Assembly (NCBI GenBank): GCA_002382325.1
Contig: DGAG01000009.1
Coordinates: 1-64,000 of the forward strand
Source of the DNA: Epsilonproteobacteria bacterium UBA4036
Lineage (GTDB): Bacteria > Campylobacterota > Campylobacteria > Campylobacterales > Arcobacteraceae
DNA: 64,000 nucleotides
Direction: 5' to 3'
Notes under the pieces: generated by a model
Seen by the model: only the letters and a program-made list of their open reading frames with translations
Databases searched by the model: none
Told to the model about the DNA's origin: nothing
Shown: one piece after another, positions 1 to 6,498 of the stretch
Position numbering within the stretch: position 1 is the stretch's first letter
Layout of the letters: the number at the start of each line of letters is the position of its first letter
Program-made: the position numbers and the translations under genes

Positions 1-48
1 CATAATTCTTTATTATCAGTTATTCAAGTTGACAGAGAAAATGAGAGA

Positions 49-74
49 CATCCTATAAATTCTCATATAGGATG
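49..74 (-). terminator. Stem-loop downstream of the integrase
   Basis: A perfect 9-bp inverted repeat (CATCCTATA at 49-57, TATAGGATG at 66-74) with an 8-nt loop lies just past the stop of the recombinase gene on the minus strand. It is placed to act as a terminator, but no strong U-run follows it, so this is tentative. Confidence 0.35.
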
Positions 75-82
75 TTTAAATA

Positions 83-1021
83 TTAAGCTAAAAATTGTAA
101 ATTTCTTCGAGGGTGTTTTGTAGCTAAAATTTTTCTTTGTTGTTTCATATTTATTTGAGTATAAATTTGAGTTGTAGAAATTGATGCATGTCCAAGCATA
201 CCTTGTATATATCTAATATCAACACCTTCTTCAAGAAGCATTGTTGCAAAAGAGTGTCGAAACATATGTGGAGTTAGATATTGATTTATATTCGCAGCTT
301 GTTGATATTTTTTAATCATATTTGATATGGATTGTTCAGTAAATTTATTCCCAAGTCGATTGATAAAAATCCATTTATTTTTATATATCTCATCTTTAAA
401 AAGAGAAAAATACTCTTTTAATGCCATTCTGACTTCTGCATCACATATTTGTATCGTTCTTTCTTTATTGCCTTTTCCAATAACTCTGACATTTCCGCTA
501 TTTAAATCAATATTAGTATATTTTAAATTACTTACTTCAGATACTCTAAGTCCAGTTGCAAATAAAAATTCAAGAATTGCAATATCACGAACAATCACTT
601 TGTATGCAAAGCTATTAAAATTTTTATGATTTAATTTAATTTTATAAACAAATTTGAAAAGCTTTTTAATGTTATTCATATGAATTGTTTTAGGAAGTAT
701 TTTTTGTTCTTTAATTGATATTCTCATTTTTCTAAACGGAGTCACTAAAATAATTTCTTCAAACTCAAGATGGTTAAAAAAAGCCTTTAGCGTAGCAAGT
801 TTTCTTTTGATTGATTTTGGTTTTAAATCAAGAGTATACAAATGCTGTATGTACTCTTTTAAAACTTCTTTATTAACATCATTAATATCCATAGATTCAA
901 TATTCTTAAATGTTTTAAATTGTTCAATATCTGAGGCATAAGCACGTAGTGTTTTTGGATTTAAGTTTTTTTCATACATACAATGAAAAAAGTAATCCTT
1001 TAGTAGTTTTTCAATAATCAT
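83..1021 (-). CDS. Tyrosine recombinase / integrase (XerC/D-like)
   Basis: A 312-residue site-specific recombinase. It has an N-terminal SAM-like core-binding region (about residues 5-95) and a C-terminal catalytic domain. The visible catalytic set is Arg159 (ATGLRVSEV), a Lys in the beta-hairpin GKGNKER near 183-187, His252 and Arg255 (PHMFRHSFAT), His278 (LGHAS) and Tyr287 (TQIYTQI), so it looks intact. Length and motifs fit both Xer-type enzymes and integrative-element integrases. Because it lies in an accessory island that ends inside dprA, I infer it is the integrase that moves this element rather than the chromosomal dimer-resolution enzyme. Transcription runs leftwards, out of the window. 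Confidence 0.88.
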   Translation of the reverse strand: MIIEKLLKDYFFHCMYEKNLNPKTLRAYASDIEQFKTFKNIESMDINDVNKEVLKEYIQHLYTLDLKPKSIKRKLATLKAFFNHLEFEEIILVTPFRKMRISIKEQKILPKTIHMNNIKKLFKFVYKIKLNHKNFNSFAYKVIVRDIAILEFLFATGLRVSEVSNLKYTNIDLNSGNVRVIGKGNKERTIQICDAEVRMALKEYFSLFKDEIYKNKWIFINRLGNKFTEQSISNMIKKYQQAANINQYLTPHMFRHSFATMLLEEGVDIRYIQGMLGHASISTTQIYTQINMKQQRKILATKHPRRNLQFLA

Positions 1022-1094
1022 TTATTCTCCTTAGATTTATTGTATATTATCTAGCAATAATACGTATATTGAAAGATTAAAATATATTGTAATA

Positions 1095-1143
1095 TAATTT
1101 GTTCTAATTATGTCTTGACATAATTAGAACAAATTAGTATAAT
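1095..1143 (+). promoter_or_regulatory. Consensus sigma70 promoter inside an 18-bp palindrome (operator)
   Basis: Two perfect 18-nt inverted arms, at 1095-1112 (TAATTTGTTCTAATTATG) and 1119-1136, flank the 6-nt loop TCTTGA. A -35 element TTGACA (1115-1120) straddles the loop and second arm. A -10 TATAAT (1138-1143) follows after exactly 17 nt. A repressor bound to the palindrome would cover the -35 and spacer. The gene directly downstream encodes a ribbon-helix-helix protein, so autorepression is the simplest reading. Confidence 0.8.
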
Positions 1144-1182
1144 ACATAAGTTTTAAAGGAAAATGGAAACTAAGGAGAAAAA

Positions 1183-1488
1183 ATGTTAACAAAAAATACA
1201 GGAAAACAAGTTGGTAGACCTGTGGAAAAAAAAGGTCGAACAAAAATAGGTTTATCAATTAGTGGTGAAGCAAATAAAACACTTAATGACTTGACAAAAC
1301 TAACAGGCAAAACAAAAAGTAGAATTTTTGAAGAAGCCATTAACGTATTAAAAACTCGTGAAGAAATTATTTATGAAAGAATGAAAGAATATGAACAACA
1401 TGGCAAAGATTCTCTTTTAGATTTTGATGAATTACTAAAAAATAGATTAGCATTAGAAAAAGAAACGGAGGTGAAACATGTAGGATAA
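1183..1488 (+). CDS. Ribbon-helix-helix DNA-binding protein (CopG/MobA-accessory type)
   Basis: A 101-residue basic protein. Residues 10-60 show the ribbon-helix-helix pattern: a short beta strand (RTKIGLSISGEANKTL) followed by two helices with a turn at GKTKSRIFEEAINVL. The C-terminal 40 residues are charged and helical. A good ribosome binding site (AAGGAG, about 6 nt before the ATG) supports the start. It is the first gene behind the palindromic promoter at 1095-1143, which suggests that it represses its own operon. Other possibilities are a relaxosome accessory protein or an antitoxin. No adjacent toxin is obvious: the next larger gene (1578) does not look like a known toxin. Confidence 0.62.
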   Translation: MLTKNTGKQVGRPVEKKGRTKIGLSISGEANKTLNDLTKLTGKTKSRIFEEAINVLKTREEIIYERMKEYEQHGKDSLLDFDELLKNRLALEKETEVKHVG

Positions 1489-1528
1489 ACATGCAATAAT
1501 AATCAAAAAAATCGAAAAGGAAATTAAA

Positions 1529-1621
1529 ATGATAGAATTTATATATAAAATAGAAATTAAAAACAAAAGGAGCCTGAATGGGCAAGAATATTATGGATGC
1601 AGACACATGTGCTGTTGTTAG
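1529..1621 (+). CDS. Putative 30-residue small ORF ending in a Cys cluster
   Basis: A short frame starts at ATG 1529 with AAAAGG eight or nine bases upstream. It encodes about 30 residues ending CRHMCCC before a TAG at 1619-1621. It overlaps the start of the next gene (1578) in a different frame, so it could be a leader peptide or be spurious. Its start signal is decent, but nothing else proves that it is translated. Confidence 0.2.
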   Translation: MIEFIYKIEIKNKRSLNGQEYYGCRHMCCC

Positions 1622-1940
1622 TTATGTGGTTCCTGAGAAACCAAGTTATCCGTTTAGTGGTAAAACATTTGAGTTTTTTCGTTCAGTATATGTCGACCTT
1701 CAAAGGCTGAGTACTGCTGAATTATCAATGATTTCAGAGATTAGAAAAGATTGGAGAAATGTTTTCAATGTTAGTAAAAAAGTAGAAGTAGGCATATATA
1801 AAGGTAAGGTTCCCGAAACATTTTTAAAAGAGGGATGTTTTGTGCTAGGGCTTGATACTTTTGCACTTTTATGCTACATAGATATATGCGATTTCAAAAC
1901 AAATACCTGTATCGTATTTGAAGTTGTTCAATATCAGTAA
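1578..1940 (+). CDS. Hypothetical protein
   Basis: A 120-residue protein with no family I recognise. The start is supported by AAGGAG at 1567-1572. Residues 1-25 are neutral (VVSYVVPEKPSYPFSG), the middle is charged (SMISEIRKDWRNVFNVSKKVEV) and the C-terminal third is hydrophobic with several Cys (CFVLGLDTFALLCYIDICDF), ending in a beta-like strand. It follows the ribbon-helix-helix gene on the same strand, about 90 nt downstream, and is probably in its transcript. A role in the mobile element is inferred from position only. Confidence 0.55.
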   Translation: MGKNIMDADTCAVVSYVVPEKPSYPFSGKTFEFFRSVYVDLQRLSTAELSMISEIRKDWRNVFNVSKKVEVGIYKGKVPETFLKEGCFVLGLDTFALLCYIDICDFKTNTCIVFEVVQYQ

Positions 1941-2147
1941 AAAGATTAAATCACTCAATGAAACGCCAATTTTTTTGAGTGATACTATCTTTGAACCGAA
2001 ATTCTAAAGGAATTATGCTTAATCTTAGCTTAATAAGTATAGTTTTCTTTACTTCTTTTATAAATACTTCATCCTTTTAATATAAATACAACATTATTTA
2101 ATTTATAATACTTTTTAGTGATTTTTAACTCTTCAAAAAGGTTGCCC

Positions 2148-2429
2148 ATGATTACAGAAAAAAACTTGACAACTTTAGCAGATAAAAATTATGTTGAAAT
2201 CGTTTTTAAAAATGCCTCATTTGTAATCACAGCACCTCTCAATCATCTTTTTCATGATGGCAAAAAAACTAAAGAGTATATCTATGAAAACTTTTTATTT
2301 AAAAGCATTGATGATGCGAAACAAAATGCCATAAACTATGCCTATTTTGAAATAAAAAACAATACATTAATAAATCTAAAGGATGAAAAGTTTGAAACTG
2401 TTAAGTGTAATTCTACTACTAATTGTTAA
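2148..2429 (+). CDS. Hypothetical protein upstream of the DNase gene
   Basis: A small protein of about 93 residues starting at ATG 2148 (MITEKNLTTLADKNYVEIV). AAAAGG lies a few bases upstream, which is better than the in-frame GTG at 2118. The sequence has a beta-rich N-terminal half and an alpha-helical segment (SIDDAKQNAINYAYFEIK). No signal peptide or known family is visible. Its last 47 nt overlap the beginning of the secreted DNase gene in another frame, so the two are probably translationally coupled. A link to the nuclease (for example regulation) is possible but unproven. Confidence 0.5.
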   Translation: MITEKNLTTLADKNYVEIVFKNASFVITAPLNHLFHDGKKTKEYIYENFLFKSIDDAKQNAINYAYFEIKNNTLINLKDEKFETVKCNSTTNC

Positions 2430-3126
2430 TCTGTATGCCAATGAAAGCATAAGTTCATTTGACCAATCAAAAAAACTATTAAGAGATATTTATAAAGACC
2501 ATCAAGTTACCTTTTATGCTAATTGTAAATATAACTATAAAGATAAAAACAATATGATTGATAAAAGTTCATGTGGCTATGTTCCAAGAAATGCCTATAC
2601 CAAATCAGGTAAAAAGAATGAAAGAGCTAATCGTATTGAGTGGGAACATATTATTCCAGCTGAAAACTTTGGAAGACAATTTGCTTGTTGGAGAGAAGGT
2701 GATGAGCAATGTGTTGATTCTAAAGGAAAAGCTTATAAAGGAAGAAAGTGTTGTTCTAAAGTAAACCAACAGTTTAAATATATGGAAGCTGATTTACATA
2801 ACCTTGTACCTGCTATTGGTGAATTAAATGCTGATAGAAGTAATTTTAGATTTGCCATTATTGAAGGTGAAGAAGGACGTTATGGAAATAATATAGATTT
2901 TGAAGTGGACTTTAAAGCAAGACGTGCTGAACCTAAAGAGGATATTAGAGGTAATATTGCTCGAACTTACTTTTACTTTGAAGAACAATATAAAATGAGA
3001 ATCTCAAAACAAGAAAGACAACTTTTTAAAACTTGGGATAAACTTGACCCAGTTGATGGATGGGAAATTGAGAGAAATAAGAGGATTGAAAAGATTCAAG
3101 GTAACAAAAATCAATTTATAAAATAA
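2383..3126 (+). CDS. Secreted DNase, endonuclease I (EndA/Dns/Vvn) family
   Basis: A 247-residue protein with a signal peptide (MKSLKLLSVILLLIVNLYA, cut near residue 19-20), so it acts in the periplasm or outside the cell. The endonuclease I fold is marked by the His-Me finger motif EWEHIIPAENFG (about residues 84-95), the downstream EADLHNLVPAIGELNADRSN block with the metal-binding Asn, and paired Cys residues that would form disulphides (CWREGDEQC, GRKCCS). Family members degrade DNA non-specifically. In Campylobacter jejuni, related dns genes on integrated elements block natural transformation. Here too the gene lies on an integrated element, and that element has cut dprA. The gene overlaps its upstream neighbour. 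Confidence 0.9.
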   Translation: MKSLKLLSVILLLIVNLYANESISSFDQSKKLLRDIYKDHQVTFYANCKYNYKDKNNMIDKSSCGYVPRNAYTKSGKKNERANRIEWEHIIPAENFGRQFACWREGDEQCVDSKGKAYKGRKCCSKVNQQFKYMEADLHNLVPAIGELNADRSNFRFAIIEGEEGRYGNNIDFEVDFKARRAEPKEDIRGNIARTYFYFEEQYKMRISKQERQLFKTWDKLDPVDGWEIERNKRIEKIQGNKNQFIK

Positions 3127-3201
3127 AAAGGTTTAATATTAAAAATCTTATAACTTTGTTTTAGCGAAGTTATTTTACTATCATATTTATAAGGAGATAC
3201 A

Positions 3202-3423
3202 ATGAGTGAAAAAAAGAGAGCTAACGTGAATGGTGTTTTTTATGAAATAGGTAAAGAATATATTGTTTTACCAAATAATCCAAGTAAAATGAAACATCGA
3301 AATAGAGAGTGTGTTTTGATTGAGTTTGATGATGAGTATATGCCTCATATAGGAAGTGTGAAATTCAAAGACAATAATCGAAGTGGTAAAGTTACTATTG
3401 TTGACTTAAAACCATTAAACTAA
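3202..3423 (+). CDS. Small hypothetical protein
   Basis: A 73-residue protein with a clear ribosome binding site (AAGGAG, 7 nt before ATG 3202). It is beta-rich and charged (VFYEIGKEYIVLP, RECVLIEFDDEYMPHIGSV, SGKVTIVDLKPLN), resembling a small SH3-like or KOW-like barrel, but no family is assignable by eye. It follows the DNase gene by about 75 nt and is separated from the convergent genes by a hairpin. Confidence 0.55.
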   Translation: MSEKKRANVNGVFYEIGKEYIVLPNNPSKMKHRNRECVLIEFDDEYMPHIGSVKFKDNNRSGKVTIVDLKPLN

Positions 3424-3440
3424 ATTTGATAATTTAAAAT

Positions 3441-3469
3441 GCAGATGAGAGAGGATTCCCTTCATCTGC
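3441..3469. terminator. Bidirectional terminator between convergent genes
   Basis: A perfect 8-bp stem (GCAGATGA at 3441-3448, TCATCTGC at 3462-3469) with a 13-nt loop sits between the end of the rightward gene at 3423 and the leftward gene ending at 3477, flanked by A/T runs. Confidence 0.55.
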
Positions 3470-3476
3470 AAAATAA

Positions 3477-3695
3477 TTAACTTGTATGACAAGCTCTACA
3501 GCAATAATAACAACCATTAATTCTACTATCTGAATATTGTTTTTTAGCATAAGAAACGGCTTCTTTGCAACTGTTATGATAGCCAAGATTTATCTGATTT
3601 TCAGGATTAGGCATAAAAACACAACCTGTAGTTGCATTATGAATCTCGTGGTCACCATTGGATTGTTGATTCTTATTGATTACAAACTTTTGCAT
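3477..3695 (-). CDS. Cys/His-rich small protein paired with DUF2188
   Basis: A 72-residue protein with the start NKNQQSNGDHEIHN, a central CVFMP and LGYHNSCKEAVSYAKKQY, and the C-terminal NGCYYCCRACHTS. The regularly spaced Cys and His residues suggest metal binding or disulphides. I recognise this type only as a partner of DUF2188 genes; no biochemical function is known to me. It starts 2 nt after the DUF2188 gene ends, so the two form an operon. A diverged copy of part of its coding sequence lies at 4317-4353. Confidence 0.6.
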   Translation of the reverse strand: MQKFVINKNQQSNGDHEIHNATTGCVFMPNPENQINLGYHNSCKEAVSYAKKQYSDSRINGCYYCCRACHTS

Positions 3696-3697
3696 TT

Positions 3698-3916
3698 CTA
3701 ACCTTTTATGTTTTTTGGGTCTTTACCATAAGAATTCTTCTCACGAATTTGACCATTTTGACCATGAAGTGTAAATTCAGCATTTAATTTTTTTGCTAAA
3801 TTAATTCCATGCTCTCTACATTCTGCTTGTGTAGAACACACCTTACTGGCTCTTTGATTACCAGCTACTTTTGTTTGCCATCCATCAGGATGTTTTGAAA
3901 CAGACACTCTACTCAT
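3698..3916 (-). CDS. DUF2188 domain protein
   Basis: A 72-residue protein made almost entirely of one DUF2188 domain. Its features are HPDGWQTKVAGNQRASKVCST at the start, the helix AECREHGINLAKKLNAEF, and the signature LHGQNGQIREKNSYGKDP near the C-terminus. The family is a short beta-alpha protein of unknown function, common in mobile islands. It is the first gene of a two-gene leftward operon with the Cys/His-rich protein, and a Shine-Dalgarno-like AAGGAAT precedes its ATG. Confidence 0.78.
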   Translation of the reverse strand: MSRVSVSKHPDGWQTKVAGNQRASKVCSTQAECREHGINLAKKLNAEFTLHGQNGQIREKNSYGKDPKNIKG

Positions 3917-4452
3917 ATTAATTCCTTTATGGTAGTGAATGTAACTAATAGAAACAAAATTATAATTTCATTAAAAAGTAACTACTGTATTCCTGTAAAA
4001 CTTAATGTATATAGCGTACAATTCTGCATATCAATCTAATAGTACATTGTTATTAAACACAATGTGTCACCAATCTTAAATTTTATATATCAAGCGGGAA
4101 TTTGTATATAAAATTTAAGTATCTTTCAATTAGCACTTTAACATACTAATTGCCAAATTAATTATATTACTTTAGTTACTATTTGTCAACTATACTTTGG
4201 TATAAAATGTATAAATTATGTAAATAATAATTTTATAATCTTTAGAATGGTTTTTAAAGATTTATACTATTAGCATTATTTGTTGAATATTTGCATCTTA
4301 TACTGAAAATTACAATAAGAAACGGCTTCTTTTCAACCGTTATGATAAACAAGGTATTACTTGAATAATAAAGTATCTACATTCTTGGAGTCATTTCAGA
4401 ATATTTTTGATATTATCATTATTAATAAAAATACAAAGATAGGTTAAATTAT
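3917..4452. other. 536-bp gene-poor AT-rich stretch with a partial gene duplicate
   Basis: No open frame of credible size is seen. The stretch is very AT-rich. The only recognisable content is a 37-bp segment at 4317-4353 that copies part of the Cys/His-rich gene (see separate entry). Promoters for the flanking divergent genes must lie here, but I cannot place them with confidence. Confidence 0.5.
4317..4353 (+). repeat. Diverged 37-bp copy of part of the 3477-3695 gene
   Basis: Positions 4317-4353 match 3551-3587 at 33 of 37 bases (shared core AAGAAACGGCTTCTTT then GTTATGATA). The match falls in the part encoding HNSCKEAVS. Flanking sequence has decayed beyond recognition, so this looks like the remnant of an earlier tandem copy of the gene pair. 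Confidence 0.6.
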
Positions 4453-5754
4453 ATGAGCGTTTATAACTTTGAAACACACTGTTTTGAAACAGAAAAAAAT
4501 GAAGTGATGTCAAATGTGCACTTCAGAAAAACAAGTAAAGGTTCAACAATTCCTTTAAGCTCAATCTCTACTACGCTTAATAAACTTGATGTTTTAAGCT
4601 ATAAATTTGATATTTTAAGAGCAATGTATAAAATTGTTGAAAACTATGGTAATCCTGAAATTATATTGTATTCAACAAATTATATTAACACAATAGACAA
4701 TCTCAATCTCCAAAAAATCCATCACAATTATAAGAACAAAGAAGATATTGGAACATTGTATAAATTAGGAAAAATATACACTATTCTACCAAACAAAGAC
4801 ACGGCAATAAAAAACTTTTTAATTTATGTAGTATATCGTACTAAACTTTTTATTTCTGAAAGAAAAGAACAAGCTTCATATCCTATATTTGATATCCTTG
4901 CTAAAGAAATTGATGAACCATATTTATTAAAAGAAGCTCTTTGTTTTCAAATAGATCAAATCCAAAAATTCACACAAAATTCTTTTCTAGGGGATTTCTT
5001 AAAAAAGATAAAGAACGGCTCACATTATCCTGAAAAAATACAAGAATTCATAATTAACATTATACGTAAATTTAAAGGTAGCAAAGAAAAAATTTATATT
5101 AAAACATTAAAAGAATGTTTACACACCATTGAATATTTCAAAAACAATTGTAAAATCTTTATTGATGATGATTCTGAAAAACTAGACGCGTATAAAGAAA
5201 ATTCAATCAAGGATTTTCAAGAAAATTTTTCTCAAAATGAAAAGCCTGTTGTTGCTATTAAAAATGGGAATGATATAACAATAATATGCTGTAACCATTT
5301 GATTGATGCACATATTAACAATACGAATATAAAATTAAAAAGTTTTTCTCAAAAATCACCTGGATTATTAGAATTTCAACTAATAATAGGTTTTATTGCT
5401 TTAGTGGTTAAATTCGGTGTTGAAATTGCTAATGGCTATTTAGAACATGAAATCTTAGAACTAAATCTCGACACGGCAAAAACTAATAATATGAGTGCGA
5501 AAATCTTAAAAGAAAGGCTTTTGGCAGAATATTCGGAGTTTATTGAAGAGGATAAAGTAAAAGATTTAAATCCAAGCGACATTGAAACTTATATAGACAC
5601 TTATTTAGAAATTATAGAAAATGAGAATTTTCTAAAACAATTCAAAAACAATAATCCTTACTACGAAAAAATTTTCTCTGAAACAAAAAAAATGGTTTTA
5701 CAAGCATTATCACTTGATGGTGTAAGTTTGATAAATATTTCAATTTATTATTAA
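4453..5754 (+). CDS. Hypothetical 433-residue protein of the integrated element
   Basis: I do not recognise a family. The protein is mostly helical and Lys/Asn-rich. Residues about 305-332 (LLEFQLIIGFIALVVKFGVE) are the only hydrophobic stretch long enough to cross a membrane, and no signal peptide is present. An extended middle segment (KNGNDITIICCNHLIDAHI) is beta-like, and the C-terminal third is charged and helical. It stands alone on the plus strand between gene-poor regions and faces convergent genes. As a single large cargo gene of a mobile element it could be a defence or conflict protein, but that is a guess from context. Confidence 0.5.
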   Translation: MSVYNFETHCFETEKNEVMSNVHFRKTSKGSTIPLSSISTTLNKLDVLSYKFDILRAMYKIVENYGNPEIILYSTNYINTIDNLNLQKIHHNYKNKEDIGTLYKLGKIYTILPNKDTAIKNFLIYVVYRTKLFISERKEQASYPIFDILAKEIDEPYLLKEALCFQIDQIQKFTQNSFLGDFLKKIKNGSHYPEKIQEFIINIIRKFKGSKEKIYIKTLKECLHTIEYFKNNCKIFIDDDSEKLDAYKENSIKDFQENFSQNEKPVVAIKNGNDITIICCNHLIDAHINNTNIKLKSFSQKSPGLLEFQLIIGFIALVVKFGVEIANGYLEHEILELNLDTAKTNNMSAKILKERLLAEYSEFIEEDKVKDLNPSDIETYIDTYLEIIENENFLKQFKNNNPYYEKIFSETKKMVLQALSLDGVSLINISIYY

Positions 5755-5978
5755 ATTTTTTAGAATACAGAAACAACAAAGTTCTCATATTGTATAAAAA
5801 AATATTCTCAATTTTTATTTTATCTTGCAAATTACAATAGCACTAAAAGAACAAGTTTTTATAATAATTTTGATTACTTAATAACGACCATTTTCATAAC
5901 ATTATTGTATTTAAGTTTAAATACAAAGTAATATGCAATATTAAATATTCAAATTTAAATACAAAAGTTAAGAAAAAG

Positions 5979-6000
5979 AGAAGTAGATTAATTTACTTCT
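5979..6000. terminator. Stem-loop between convergent genes
   Basis: AGAAGTA (5979-5985) and TACTTCT (5994-6000) form a short hairpin directly after the stop of the leftward VirB10-like gene. The rest of 5755-5978 is AT-rich and contains an 8-bp-arm palindrome (GTATTTAAGTTTAAATAC, near 5908). I see no gene there. Confidence 0.4.
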
Positions 6001-6011
6001 TAATCCCTCTA

Positions 6012-6431
6012 TTAATCAATATCTACTAACACATCTTTATCTGGAGATACATAATAACTTGTATTAATTTGATTCCAAAATGCTTTAAATATTATATATT
6101 TACCATCTGGTGTTAAAATTCTTGTTTTGCATTTTGTAGGAAAAGAAGAAATACTTTCTATACAATGAATACTACTGCCTTTAGGGATTAATACTTTTTG
6201 TCCATGCATACCATAAATATTGTTTTGAACATAACCAATAAGTCTAGATTTTATTCCATTTATTGGTTTAACTGGAATACTAATATAAATATAAGTAGCT
6301 TCTAAAATTGTTCTATCTAAGTTTTTCATTTGGTATACGCTAGTTGTTTTATTATTAACTGAGTTAGCACTAAGTATAGAGAATGATAAAAATAAAATAA
6401 ATAAATATTTTATATTCTGAATATCAAACAT
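6012..6431 (-). CDS. Small exported VirB10/TrbI-like beta-barrel protein
   Basis: A 139-residue protein with an N-terminal signal sequence (KYLFILFLSFSILSANS, about residues 8-23). Residues 38-115 follow the pattern of the C-terminal barrel of VirB10/TrbI proteins: an initial strand (LDRTILEATYIYISIPV), then RLIGYVQNNIYGMHGQKVLI followed by PKGSSI, and a final TRILTPDGKYI. The full family is about 400 residues with a transmembrane anchor and proline-rich stalk; these are missing here, and no other type IV secretion gene is near. It could be a decayed conjugation gene or a free-standing single-domain variant. The assignment rests on pattern, not on an alignment. Confidence 0.45.
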   Translation of the reverse strand: MFDIQNIKYLFILFLSFSILSANSVNNKTTSVYQMKNLDRTILEATYIYISIPVKPINGIKSRLIGYVQNNIYGMHGQKVLIPKGSSIHCIESISSFPTKCKTRILTPDGKYIIFKAFWNQINTSYYVSPDKDVLVDID

Positions 6432-6498
6432 ATTGACCCCTTATTTTAATGACTCAGTGTAAATAAAAACACCCTATAAAATAACAAAAAAATATATT

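Noticed and set aside
1..123. Open plus-strand frame from the left edge (ending FFEGVL)
   Set aside because: It has no start in the window, overlaps the 3' end of the integrase gene and resembles no known protein; too short to call.
327..629. Plus-strand open frame inside the integrase gene
   Set aside because: Shadow frame of a clearly conserved recombinase on the other strand, with no start signal.
1113..1120. Palindrome 1095-1136 as a terminator
   Set aside because: It overlaps a perfect -35/-10 pair and no gene ends just upstream on the plus strand, so an operator explains it better.
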